Of a DNA stretch of 64,000 nucleotides, positions 55,478 to 63,702 are shown piece after piece. A model generated the notes under the pieces. That model was not told the origin of the DNA, ran no database searches, and saw nothing but the letters and a program-made list of their open reading frames with translations. Source of the DNA: a candidate division KSB1 bacterium. GTDB taxonomy: Bacteria > Zhuqueibacterota > Zhuqueibacteria > Residuimicrobiales > Krinioviventaceae. The translations under genes were made by a program, and so were the position numbers. Location: positions 1,426,001 to 1,490,000 of the forward strand of contig JAXHMJ010000005.1 of NCBI GenBank assembly GCA_034521575.1. The letters are read 5' to 3'. Numbering within the stretch: the stretch's first letter is position 1; every line of letters starts with the position of its first letter.

Positions 55478-56545
55478 ATGGCAAACATTTATACTATTCA
55501 ACAAGCCGCAGAACTCATTGGAGTGAGTAAAGAGACGCTCAGACGCTGGGATAAATCCGGGAAATTCCCGTCTCAAAGAAATCAAATGAACAATTATCGG
55601 CTATATACCAAAGAACAAGTCGATAATCTTATTAATGACCTGCAATTGCAATATGGCACAATGGAAATGGGCACGACTCTCGGGCAGCCATATTTCAGCA
55701 CTGAACTGGGAAATTTATATAACCATGATGTGATTCACTTTTTCAGGAGAACTGACAGCGAGTCCATAGATCTCATATTTGCTGATCCGCCCTATAACAT
55801 CAAAAAAGCGGAATGGGACACATTTCATTCACAAAAACAGTACGTGGAATGGAGTCTGGAATGGATCAAGGAAGCTCATCGAGTATTGAAACCGAAAGGC
55901 ACCATTTATATTTGCGGATTTAGTGAAATCCTGGCTGACATTAAATGGGCGGCTGATGATCTTTTTCAGGGCTGCAAATGGCTGGTTTGGTATTACCGCA
56001 ACAAAGCCAATTTGGGCAATGACTGGGGGCGCTCACATGAGAGCATCCTGCACTTTAGAAAAAGCAAAAAATTCACATTTAACATCGATAATGTCAGGAT
56101 TCCTTATAATGCGCATACCTTAAAATACCCAAAACGCAGTCAAGCTGAAACGTCTCAATACAACAATGGCAAAGGTAAAAAATATGTATGGGAGCCCAAT
56201 CCGAACGGAGCCAAACCCAAAGATGTTTTTGAGATTCCCACTCTTTCAAACGGCTCATGGGAAAAAACGCCGCATAAAACGCAAAAACCCGCGGAATTAT
56301 TGAAAAGATGCATTTTATCTTCCTCCCATCCGGGTGATCTAATTGTTGATCCTTTTGGCGGATCCGGTACAACTTTTGCCGTAGCGGAAGCTTTTGAAAG
56401 AAATTGGCTGGGCACCGAACTGAATCAGGCGTATTGTAAAATTATCAAAGAACGTTTATCTGATAAAGAACAAATCAACCGCATCAAACTTGGTAAAGAC
56501 GAATCAGAAGCGCAAATGAGACGTAAAAAACTACGATCTCAATAG
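55478..56545 (+). CDS. MerR-type HTH fused to a site-specific DNA methyltransferase (orphan, beta class)
   Basis: ATG 55478 follows GAGGGTGAA. Residues 1-60 or so are a MerR-like winged helix (TIQQAAELIGVSKETLRRWDKSGKFPSQRNQMNNYRLY, abridged). The methyltransferase domain has LIFADPPYNIKKAEW (motif IV, DPPY), then the target region, and DPFGGSGTTFAVAEAFERNWLGTEL (motif I, FGGSGTT); IV before I is the beta order. It would put N4-C or N6-A methyl groups on DNA. There is no restriction endonuclease next to it, so it looks like an orphan. The HTH fusion may let it regulate itself or bind a fixed site. Confidence 0.88.
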   Translation: MANIYTIQQAAELIGVSKETLRRWDKSGKFPSQRNQMNNYRLYTKEQVDNLINDLQLQYGTMEMGTTLGQPYFSTELGNLYNHDVIHFFRRTDSESIDLIFADPPYNIKKAEWDTFHSQKQYVEWSLEWIKEAHRVLKPKGTIYICGFSEILADIKWAADDLFQGCKWLVWYYRNKANLGNDWGRSHESILHFRKSKKFTFNIDNVRIPYNAHTLKYPKRSQAETSQYNNGKGKKYVWEPNPNGAKPKDVFEIPTLSNGSWEKTPHKTQKPAELLKRCILSSSHPGDLIVDPFGGSGTTFAVAEAFERNWLGTELNQAYCKIIKERLSDKEQINRIKLGKDESEAQMRRKKLRSQ

Positions 56546-56635
56546 AGTCCATATATCCTCAAGTATAAATTTTGAGAATCTAAAGATATACTGATTGAAC
56601 GGCGCTTCTTTGGCCTTTTTGGGCCTATCAAAATT

Positions 56636-56839
56636 CTACTCCTCTACCCGCTTGATTTTCAGCGCCCAGTCCTGCCCGCACAACTGCGGATCATCCGGAA
56701 ATCCTGACAGCTTTAGCACACCGGCCGTATCAGTCATGGCAACCTGACCGCTTTCCAGCTGCAAACAGTCCTGCGGGTGATACCCGTTCAATGAACAGTC
56801 CAAAGGATTGTTGAGTTCATGTAAATCGTTTAAGATCAA
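56636..56839 (-). CDS. Small open frame of uncertain status
   Basis: A TTG-started frame of 67 codons (LNDLHELNNPLDCSLNGYHP, then ...DTAGVLKLSGFPDDPQLCGQDWALKIKRVEE). It lies 40 bases after the UPF0158 stop in the same direction and has no clear ribosome site. Composition is protein-like, with no family I recognise. It may be the tail of a degraded gene. Confidence 0.3.
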   Translation of the reverse strand: MILNDLHELNNPLDCSLNGYHPQDCLQLESGQVAMTDTAGVLKLSGFPDDPQLCGQDWALKIKRVEE

Positions 56840-56881
56840 AGTTCTTCAGCGGATTTCGATTCGATAGTTTTAAAAAGAGGT

Positions 56882-57337
56882 TTATTCGTATTCGATGCCG
56901 TTCTCCCGGCACCAGGCAATGGCTGCCTGCTCTTGTGCCTGATCCCGGAATTCATACCAATCATCTTCCAGGCCATATCGAATGACAGCATGTTTAAAGC
57001 GTTGAAATGCGCCTTTGCCCTGGATCAGGTTGTACAGCTCATTAGCTGTTTTTTCATCAGATACCTTTTGACAAAAGTCACGCAAGAGAGTCCACTCTTC
57101 TCTGGCATCCTTTTCCGGAAACTCGATATACTTGTTCGTATCCAGGATATCACGCGCCAAAGCGGCCTGTTCCTGTTCTTCATCAAACAAACCGCTGTCA
57201 TCATCACTGTCTTCGACATGTAGAAAAATATCATCGGTCACATAGACAATCTCGCCGGTTTCCTTGTTCAGAAAGGAACGTGAAAACTCGCTCTGAAACT
57301 CCATTGCTTCCAGAATATCTGAAAGTTTTACATTCAT
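56882..57337 (-). CDS. UPF0158-family protein
   Basis: The 151-residue protein shows the family pattern: LSDILEAMEFQSEFSRSFLNKETGEIVYVTDD, an acidic linker, KYIEFPEKDAREEWTLLRDFC, and the end RFKHAVIRYGLEDDWYEFRDQAQEQAAIAWCRENGIEYE (abridged). It is soluble and of unknown function; members occur across many phyla as single genes. The start ATG 57337 has GGAGCG upstream. Confidence 0.88.
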   Translation of the reverse strand: MNVKLSDILEAMEFQSEFSRSFLNKETGEIVYVTDDIFLHVEDSDDDSGLFDEEQEQAALARDILDTNKYIEFPEKDAREEWTLLRDFCQKVSDEKTANELYNLIQGKGAFQRFKHAVIRYGLEDDWYEFRDQAQEQAAIAWCRENGIEYE

Positions 57338-57339
57338 AA

Positions 57340-57874
57340 CGCTCCTCGCAGTTGGTTCACATCAGGCTGACTTTTCATGCGCCTCCTTGCCCTCAATCGA
57401 AACACCAAGATTTACTTGATTTTAATTCGGTTTCGGTCATGCGGCCATGCTCCATTTGAAACGGCCTGTCCGTTGCTGACGGCCTCCGGCGCGTCCGTAA
57501 CAGACAAATTTAAGAAAACAATAACGCAAGCGCTGATGTATCATTGTCCCGGGTTTTCCATTTTAAATAATATTGATATGAACAAAGATTATTAAATAAT
57601 TTGCACAATATCAAGACTTTTAATGATCATCTTGTAAATATTGACAAAACATAGAACCCCAAAAAGGGTCGCCGGGAGTTGAACTCTTTCCTCACTTTTA
57701 CTGAAAAAGGCCTGTGGGGCGCGGGCCGGCGATGAAAGTAAATAATTAGACACAACCGCAACACTCCGGTACGATCCGACCATGAACCGCATTCCAGAGA
57801 TCAGAGCACCATCCAGGCCCTGAAAGGGCGATATCAACACCACTGACCGCACTGCCTCTTGACATACAATCAAA
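57340..57874. other. Intergenic region with repeat and REP-like hairpin
   Basis: About 535 bases without a confident gene. 57583-57644 is a copy of the sequence at 60513-60572. GCCC-TGAAA-GGGC at 57817-57829 is a short palindrome of the kind found in REP-like repeats. A leftward frame (57592-57873) includes SPFQGLDG and covers this palindrome; it has no ribosome site and looks like repeat-derived translation, so it is not listed as a gene. Confidence 0.45.
57583..57644. repeat. AT-rich repeat with internal CAAG...CTTG inverted arms, copy A
   Basis: The left 31 bases (from AAGATTATTAAATAATTTGC to the ACAATATCAAG segment) match 27 of 31 bases in copy B at 60514-60544. The right half (CTTGTAAATATTG) matches copy B as well. 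ACAATATCAAG and CTTG..AATATTG are inverted arms, so it could be an operator or transposon-derived end. Confidence 0.45.
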
Positions 57875-60475
57875 TCAACTCGTTTTCAGATTTATTGTTA
57901 ACTCGTGCGGCCCTTTTCCCTCAACCGCAACACTCAGATAAACCGATTGTTCGACGCTGAGCGTCCGGACCGGAATGTCAGCGGCATTCAGGTGCGCGCT
58001 GCGAACCCGGGCGCCTTCCGGCAGCAGCAGGTCCACCTGACTGTGATCCGCACTGCCGGTAAAGGTCAGGGATAATTGTTTGGACGATTGATCGTACCGG
58101 TATTCATAGGACACATAACCGCCGGACGCTTCGTACTTTGCTGTGGCCGATACCTTTTTCACCCCCGCTGCGCTCCAGCGCGGCGCAATTCGCGCCCGGT
58201 CAAAAGCAGTGCCCGCATTCTGTATGCCCGCCAGGCCTTCCATCAGCGCGTACATGCACTCGGCTGCCGCCCACTGCTGTGGAATCGTGGACACGATACT
58301 CGGTTTGAAATACACCTGTGCGTCACACAGCGTGAGACCGAGGATCATCCATTTCACGTCGGATTTCATGGCATTGAATTCAATGGATTCGATCACGTTG
58401 TCGGGATTCGGATTGTTCAGGCCAAACACATACACCCCCACATCGTTGGTCACCGGATTTTCTCCCCTCCAGGCGACTTTTATCTGCGGGATGCCTTTGC
58501 GCGGATTCGGCACCGACGGCTGCCACCAGTTACCGATCTCTTTTGCACCGACCGTGTACATGTAGCGGGTGTGCGAGCTGCCGTCGGCATAGTGCAGAGT
58601 CACGGACCCGGCGCACAATGCGTTGCCCGCGCCGCCGCCCATGGTATGCAAAACATACAGACTGGCGGCTTTTTGATTCAGATTCAGGGTCGACTCTTGT
58701 TTGTAATCGGGGTCTCCGGACAGCGCAAGAACCGCGCGCCGGCTGTTTTTCGCCGGATCGATCACCGCAAACGGAATATCGTGAAACACCTGGTCCCCGA
58801 CCGGCATGTTGCGCAGATCATTGTCGCCCTCACCGGTCCAGCCCGGCACACCGGGCGCGCCGTCGCCATGCAGATCGGCGTTGGCCGCATCCCGCAGATC
58901 GAGTGTGGTAAACTCGCGCGGCGGCGGTGGAATAATTTTACCCTTGTAACAGCCCTGAATGACATTGTTGGTCTGTTGCGCCAGATCGTACACACGCCGC
59001 AGGATATCGGCGCCATAGGACTCGTAACCGTGCTCCAGCGCACCCCGGGCCAGTTCCCCGGCGGCGATCGGCGACACGCCGCCGTTCATATATTCCCATT
59101 TGTTCACATGCCAGCCTTTTTCAAAGGGCGGATAACAGCAGTACCACTCACCGGGCGACGTCTCGGGCATCTGTTCACGGATGCGCTGATAAGTGCGGAT
59201 AATCGCCACCGCCTGTTCGTGCGTCACACCGTGATTCAGCGCCCAGGCATTCGACAGAGTCACCTGTTCCAAAGTATCCGTATCGCCGAAATCCCGCTGC
59301 ACCGGATCAATGGGGATCTGATGCGTGTAAAACCGGCCGTTCCAGGACAACTCGTCAATGCGGCGTTTGAGACCGCGCCCCAGTTTTTCCATGCGTTTCG
59401 CCTCATCCGCGCGACCGGCCGCCCGCAGCATCTCGGACAAATACAGGCAGCTCTGTGCCAGTCGCACATTGTCGCCGTACATGATGTTGAATTTGGTCTT
59501 GTCCAGATATACGCGCATAATGTCGCCGCCGGCGCGTTCGGCGTCCTCAATGCTCTGGAAATCCCAGATATCAATGGTATAGCCGCGTTTGAGCAGTTTG
59601 TACTCCTCGGACCAACGATAGGGATCGGTGGTGGCATAATCGACCGCTTTCAGCATGCTGTCCAGTTTTCTCTGCATCCAGTTGAAATCGCCGGTGATCT
59701 TCCAGACATCGTACACCGATTCCAGATAGGTAAACTCGGCGATATTCTCCACCGGCACGCGCACATAGATGCAGGAGGAATGCTCATCCTCGGGAACCGT
59801 GACAAAATTGCCGTAATCAAAGCGGTCCGACCAGGATGAGGTGTGACTATAGGGGTGTTTGTAATTGTCATGAATCATCCCGTCTTTGCGTTGACCGTCC
59901 GTATACAGATTCACGCCGGATTTCAGCATACGATAAAAATATTTTTTGCCTTTGGCGATATACATATGATCCTGGAACCAGCTGGAGTAATAGTGATAGA
60001 GTTTGCCATTCATGCGCCGGGTCTGGGCCACGCCATAACCGCTGTGATCCATGGTATAGCGCAGCATATCCATGATGCGAGAAAACTCTTGTTTTTCATC
60101 CCGGATTGCACTGTGACAATCGACATGAAAAGCGGCCACGTCCTGTTCTGCTCCCGTTTTCGAGCGCATCACAATGAAATGATGTCCCAGGGTCCCGCCG
60201 ATGCGGATGCGGTTTTCAGATTCGGATTTAAACTCGTGATACACACTGCCGCGGCTGTCCAGCACCTGAATCTGCCGTCCGGCAGGCGCGGTGAACTGTA
60301 ATATCTGCAAGGGATGGTAACAGGATGTGTCGGAGATGGAACCGATTTTTAACTCGGCTCCGTCCAGACGGCCGTTGTCCATTGCCAATGCCTGTCCCCC
60401 ACTCACTGCTGCAGCTGCGCCCATCACAGACACATTCAGCAAAAAAGACCGCCGGTTCTGCTGTGCTGTTGTCAT
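57875..60475 (-). CDS. Tat-exported alpha/alpha-barrel glycosidase-like protein
   Basis: The 866-residue protein starts MTTAQQNRRSFLLNVSVMGA, a twin-arginine signal. The central 400 residues are a helical (alpha/alpha)6-type fold like that of GH63/GH15/amylo-alpha-1,6-glucosidase proteins: WFQDHMYIAKGKKYFYRMLKSG, DGMIHDNYKHPYSHTSSWSDRFDYGNFV, WSEEYKLLKRGYTIDIWDFQS, and WALNHGVTHEQAVAIIRTYQR. Flanking N- and C-terminal parts are beta-rich. Exact family and substrate are unknown; the location beside GH92, GH5 and sulfatase genes favours polysaccharide breakdown. The promoter region carries repeat copy B. Confidence 0.72.
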   Translation of the reverse strand: MTTAQQNRRSFLLNVSVMGAAAAVSGGQALAMDNGRLDGAELKIGSISDTSCYHPLQILQFTAPAGRQIQVLDSRGSVYHEFKSESENRIRIGGTLGHHFIVMRSKTGAEQDVAAFHVDCHSAIRDEKQEFSRIMDMLRYTMDHSGYGVAQTRRMNGKLYHYYSSWFQDHMYIAKGKKYFYRMLKSGVNLYTDGQRKDGMIHDNYKHPYSHTSSWSDRFDYGNFVTVPEDEHSSCIYVRVPVENIAEFTYLESVYDVWKITGDFNWMQRKLDSMLKAVDYATTDPYRWSEEYKLLKRGYTIDIWDFQSIEDAERAGGDIMRVYLDKTKFNIMYGDNVRLAQSCLYLSEMLRAAGRADEAKRMEKLGRGLKRRIDELSWNGRFYTHQIPIDPVQRDFGDTDTLEQVTLSNAWALNHGVTHEQAVAIIRTYQRIREQMPETSPGEWYCCYPPFEKGWHVNKWEYMNGGVSPIAAGELARGALEHGYESYGADILRRVYDLAQQTNNVIQGCYKGKIIPPPPREFTTLDLRDAANADLHGDGAPGVPGWTGEGDNDLRNMPVGDQVFHDIPFAVIDPAKNSRRAVLALSGDPDYKQESTLNLNQKAASLYVLHTMGGGAGNALCAGSVTLHYADGSSHTRYMYTVGAKEIGNWWQPSVPNPRKGIPQIKVAWRGENPVTNDVGVYVFGLNNPNPDNVIESIEFNAMKSDVKWMILGLTLCDAQVYFKPSIVSTIPQQWAAAECMYALMEGLAGIQNAGTAFDRARIAPRWSAAGVKKVSATAKYEASGGYVSYEYRYDQSSKQLSLTFTGSADHSQVDLLLPEGARVRSAHLNAADIPVRTLSVEQSVYLSVAVEGKGPHELTINLKTS

Positions 60476-60512
60476 AGTTTCACCTTGATAGTTTTTTGAT
60501 ACAAGTATATCA

Positions 60513-60572
60513 AGATTATCAAATAATTCTTACAATATCAAGCGTTTTTATACTTGTTTTGTAAAATATTGT
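60513..60572. repeat. AT-rich repeat with internal CAAG...CTTG arms, copy B
   Basis: This copy begins about 40 bases upstream of the glycosidase-like gene start (60475) on the minus strand. ACAATATCAAG (60532-60542) and CTTGTTTTGTAAAATATTGT (60553-60572) form inverted arms with ten bases between. It matches the element at 57583-57644 and may be an operator for that gene. Confidence 0.5.
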
Positions 60573-60613
60573 CGGTGTCTATAGCCAGAAACCGCCGGGA
60601 CCCGTTCTGAAGA

Positions 60614-60656
60614 AAAAGTATACGTACAACTGCTGATGATTTATACGTATACTTTT
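60614..60656. promoter_or_regulatory. Perfect 13-bp inverted repeat
   Basis: AAAAGTATACGTA (60614-60626) and TACGTATACTTTT (60644-60656) are exact inverted copies with a 17-base spacer. The T-run after the right arm means it could be a bidirectional terminator or a paired operator. No gene ends next to it. Confidence 0.5.
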
Positions 60657-60837
60657 GCGGGATGATTAGATTTGGGCTTTCAGGAATGACAGTAAAAAGG
60701 AGGAAGGAAAGAGTGAAACCCGTTTTAAGTGACAAGTTTTAAGAAAAGTGACCGCTAAATCCATCTCCATACCATAAGATTTAAAGGTGAAAGACTCCCC
60801 CTCGATGCAGCCAGGCCGCCCGCTCCATATAATAGTA

Positions 60838-60858
60838 GGTCGACCAGGCTAGTCGACC
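60838..60858. repeat. Short perfect palindrome with GTCGAC arms
   Basis: GGTCGAC (60838-60844) and GTCGACC (60852-60858) flank a seven-base loop. It lies in a GC-rich stretch of the long gap before the GH92 gene; role unknown. Confidence 0.35.
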
Positions 60859-61378
60859 GCCGAAACCGGACTGGGTACACCAGACAATCGTCCTGACTCG
60901 TTTCAGAATCAAAGCGTTTGCATGAACAATCAAATCAAGACAGAAAAAGTCCCCAAATCCTCCCGTTGAGTTTACCGGATATTAATAACCTGATTTTTAG
61001 GGAAAAGTATCCCCCTCCTGAACACAATTCGATTCATCACATCGCGGCTGCCTATCCATTTTTGACAAATTTTTCTCACTCTCCCATGCTCCCGCACCTC
61101 GTATCCCTCACCTCAAACCCCGTACCCATACCCGTATTTCATACTGCTGTATCTGATCCCGCCTCAAAATCCTTGATTAATTCAACCATAATGCGTATTA
61201 TTCCCTACTGGTACATAACAGTCCGATAAACTTGTTCCAGCAGGAGCATCCATGACAAGCATCCTGTTCCCCCTATTTAATATGACTATTGCCATTTTTT
61301 ACCAGGACATTAGGCTGGCGCGAATCACCACTTGTTTTTTCGACACAAAAAAATACATTATAAAATAAAAGGATCAAC

Positions 61379-63676
61379 ATGTCCATAAAAACATTCATTT
61401 TAATATTTCTGCTCCCGGTTCTGACTCTACACGCCGGTAAACCGCCGGTTGACCAGGTCAATGTGTTCACCGGCACCTCCAATTCCCGCTGGATGCTGTT
61501 CCCGGGCTCCTGTATGCCGTTCGGACTGGTCAAACTGAGTCCGGATAACCAGGAAAACGTCTGGAACGGAGGCTATGAATATACGGTGGGCAGTATTTCC
61601 GGATTCAGTCATCTGCATGGGATGAGTCTGAGCGGGGTCAGTTATATGCCAGTGTCCGGGAACCTGGAGTTCGGCGAAGAATACAGCAAACTGTTTCCCG
61701 GACAGGCGGACGGTCCGTTCGGGCATATGTGGACAGCCGGTTACCGGTCGCGTTATAAAAAAGAAAGCGAAACCGGATTTCCGGGATACTATTCCGTGCA
61801 TTTACTGGATTATGATATCACTGTGGAATTGACCGCCACCCTGCGCTGCGGCATGATCCGGGCGACTTATCCGCAGGGCAAAACAGCACAGCTGCTGCTG
61901 AACCTGGACATTCCGGCCGAGGAACTCAACGAGATCAGGGCCACACATGTCACGCGGAATTCGGAGACTGAAATTGAAGGCTTTATTGAACAGTCCAATC
62001 AGTACGCGGACGATTACGCGGTTTACTTTGTGTCCCGGTTCAGCGAGCCGGTGGCGAGTATGGACGCATGGCAGTACCAGCCCTATAGCGGCGATAATGT
62101 CAAATACGGCACCGCCTGGCGGCGTCCGTACCACATCGAAAAGGATGTGCAATCATTCACGTCCGCGGCCAACAGCGGCGTCATTCTCAATTTCCCCGGG
62201 AAAGAGGCAAAAACAGTTACGATCCAAACCGGTATTTCGTTTGTCAGTATTAAAAACGCCCGACTGAATCTAAATGAGGAAATGCACGGCGACTTTGACA
62301 CCGCCGTGCAACAGGCCCGCCAGGCCTGGAACGATTTACTGTCACGTGTTAAAGTGCAGGGCGGTACACAGGACGACCGGGTGAAATTTTACACCAATCT
62401 CTACCGCAGTTTCACCGGCAAGAATATTCTCAGCGATGTCAACGGCGAGTACCGCGACATGTGCGAAAAAATCCGCACGATCAAAGCTCCGGCGGACGCG
62501 GTGTACAGCGGCGACGGCTTCTGGGGCGCGCAATGGACCTTGATCCCGCTCTGGACTCTGATCGCACCGGAATATGCCAATTCGATCAGCCATTCTTTTT
62601 TAGAGTTGTACGACGCCGGGGGCTGGATCCCGGAAGCGCCGACGGCGCTGGAATATGCCCCGATCATGGGCGCGCAGCATCACAATGCGCTGTTGATCAG
62701 CTCCTTTCAAAAAGGTATTGCCGAGTTTGATGCGGAAAAAGCCTATCGCGCCATCAAGCACGATTACATCACGCCCGGAATCGAACATCCCTGCGGCGGA
62801 TTCGCCGGCAACCGGCATCTTGCTCCGTATATGGAATATGGTTATGTGCCGGAAGAATATGGTCCGGTGTCCAACACCCTCGAATACGCTTATGACGACT
62901 GGTGCCTGGCTCAGTTCGCCAAGGCGCTGAATAAGGCGAAAGACGTAAAGACTTTTACCGAGCGTTCGATGAATTATCAAAATGTCTACGATGAACAAAC
63001 CGGATATATGCGGCGCAGACACGCGGACGGCCGCTGGGTTCAGGACTTTGATCCGTTCCGTATGGGCACCGAAGGCGGATGGAACGGTCCCGGATACATG
63101 GAAGGCAATGCCTGGCTGTACACCTGGTTTGTGCCGCATGATCTAAAGGGATTAATTGATCTATTAGGCTTGGAAGAATTTAACAGACGCCTCGAAACCG
63201 GTTTTGAACACGGCTATGTGGATCTAAGCAATCAGCCCAATCTGCAGGCGCCGTTTTTGTTCAATTATTCCGGCAAACCCTGGTTAACACAAAAATACTC
63301 GCGTCACGTGGTCGATGATCTGTTCAACACCTCCCCCTACAGCGGCTGGGTCGGCGAGGAAGATGAAGGTCAAATGGGATCGTTGTGCGCGCTTTTGTCT
63401 ATGGGATTGTTTGAGATGAAAGGCGGCTGTTCGGTCGAGCCCTATTACGATTTAAGCAGTCCGATGTTTGAAAAAATCATTCTGAATTTACATGAAACCT
63501 ATTACAGCGGAAACACTTTCACCATTATTGCGCACAACAATTCCAAAACCAACCGGTACATCCAGTCGGCGGAGCTGAACGGCAAAACCCTGAAACAGCC
63601 AATACTGTTGCACCGCGATATTGCAGCTGGCGGCACGCTCGAACTGCAGATGGGACCGGAACCGGACAAAAACTGA
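61379..63676 (+). CDS. GH92-family alpha-mannosidase-like glycoside hydrolase
   Basis: ATG 61379 follows AAAAGGATCAAC. A Sec signal ends near LHAGK. The protein (765 residues, normal length) begins its domain VNVFTGTSNSRWMLFPGSCMPFGLVKLSPDN and has GGYEYTVGSISGFSHLHGMS, then the (alpha/alpha)6 part with VSNTLEYAYDDWCLAQFAKAL and EGNAWLYTWFVPHDLKGL, the usual GH92 segments. GH92 enzymes cut alpha-linked mannose in a calcium-dependent, inverting way. It is followed 26 bases on by a nucleoside hydrolase-type gene. Confidence 0.93.
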   Translation: MSIKTFILIFLLPVLTLHAGKPPVDQVNVFTGTSNSRWMLFPGSCMPFGLVKLSPDNQENVWNGGYEYTVGSISGFSHLHGMSLSGVSYMPVSGNLEFGEEYSKLFPGQADGPFGHMWTAGYRSRYKKESETGFPGYYSVHLLDYDITVELTATLRCGMIRATYPQGKTAQLLLNLDIPAEELNEIRATHVTRNSETEIEGFIEQSNQYADDYAVYFVSRFSEPVASMDAWQYQPYSGDNVKYGTAWRRPYHIEKDVQSFTSAANSGVILNFPGKEAKTVTIQTGISFVSIKNARLNLNEEMHGDFDTAVQQARQAWNDLLSRVKVQGGTQDDRVKFYTNLYRSFTGKNILSDVNGEYRDMCEKIRTIKAPADAVYSGDGFWGAQWTLIPLWTLIAPEYANSISHSFLELYDAGGWIPEAPTALEYAPIMGAQHHNALLISSFQKGIAEFDAEKAYRAIKHDYITPGIEHPCGGFAGNRHLAPYMEYGYVPEEYGPVSNTLEYAYDDWCLAQFAKALNKAKDVKTFTERSMNYQNVYDEQTGYMRRRHADGRWVQDFDPFRMGTEGGWNGPGYMEGNAWLYTWFVPHDLKGLIDLLGLEEFNRRLETGFEHGYVDLSNQPNLQAPFLFNYSGKPWLTQKYSRHVVDDLFNTSPYSGWVGEEDEGQMGSLCALLSMGLFEMKGGCSVEPYYDLSSPMFEKIILNLHETYYSGNTFTIIAHNNSKTNRYIQSAELNGKTLKQPILLHRDIAAGGTLELQMGPEPDKN

Positions 63677-63702
63677 ACTATTCAATAACAGGAGATAGTA
63701 TC

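Larger units (their letters stand above)
60476..61378. other. Long intergenic region, 900 bases, with repeats and inverted repeats
   Basis: No convincing gene. It contains repeat copy B (60513-60572), a 13-bp inverted repeat (60614-60656), a GGTCGAC palindrome (60838-60858) and, at the right end, AAAAGGATCAAC, the ribosome site of the GH92 gene. Forward frame 60918-61229 is short and without a ribosome site. The part around 60780-60900 has a GC-rich structured look unlike its flanks, possibly a remnant of a mobile or intron-like element. Confidence 0.45.

Noticed and set aside
57592-57873. A 93-codon hypothetical gene
   Set aside because: No ribosome site, covers a REP-like palindrome and part of an AT-rich repeat, and does not look like a conserved protein.
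58076-59839. A 587-codon forward frame antisense to the glycosidase-like gene
   Set aside because: It lies wholly within a well-supported gene on the other strand, has no domain and no ribosome site, and its His/Arg/Ile-rich composition is typical of an antisense frame of a GC-rich gene.
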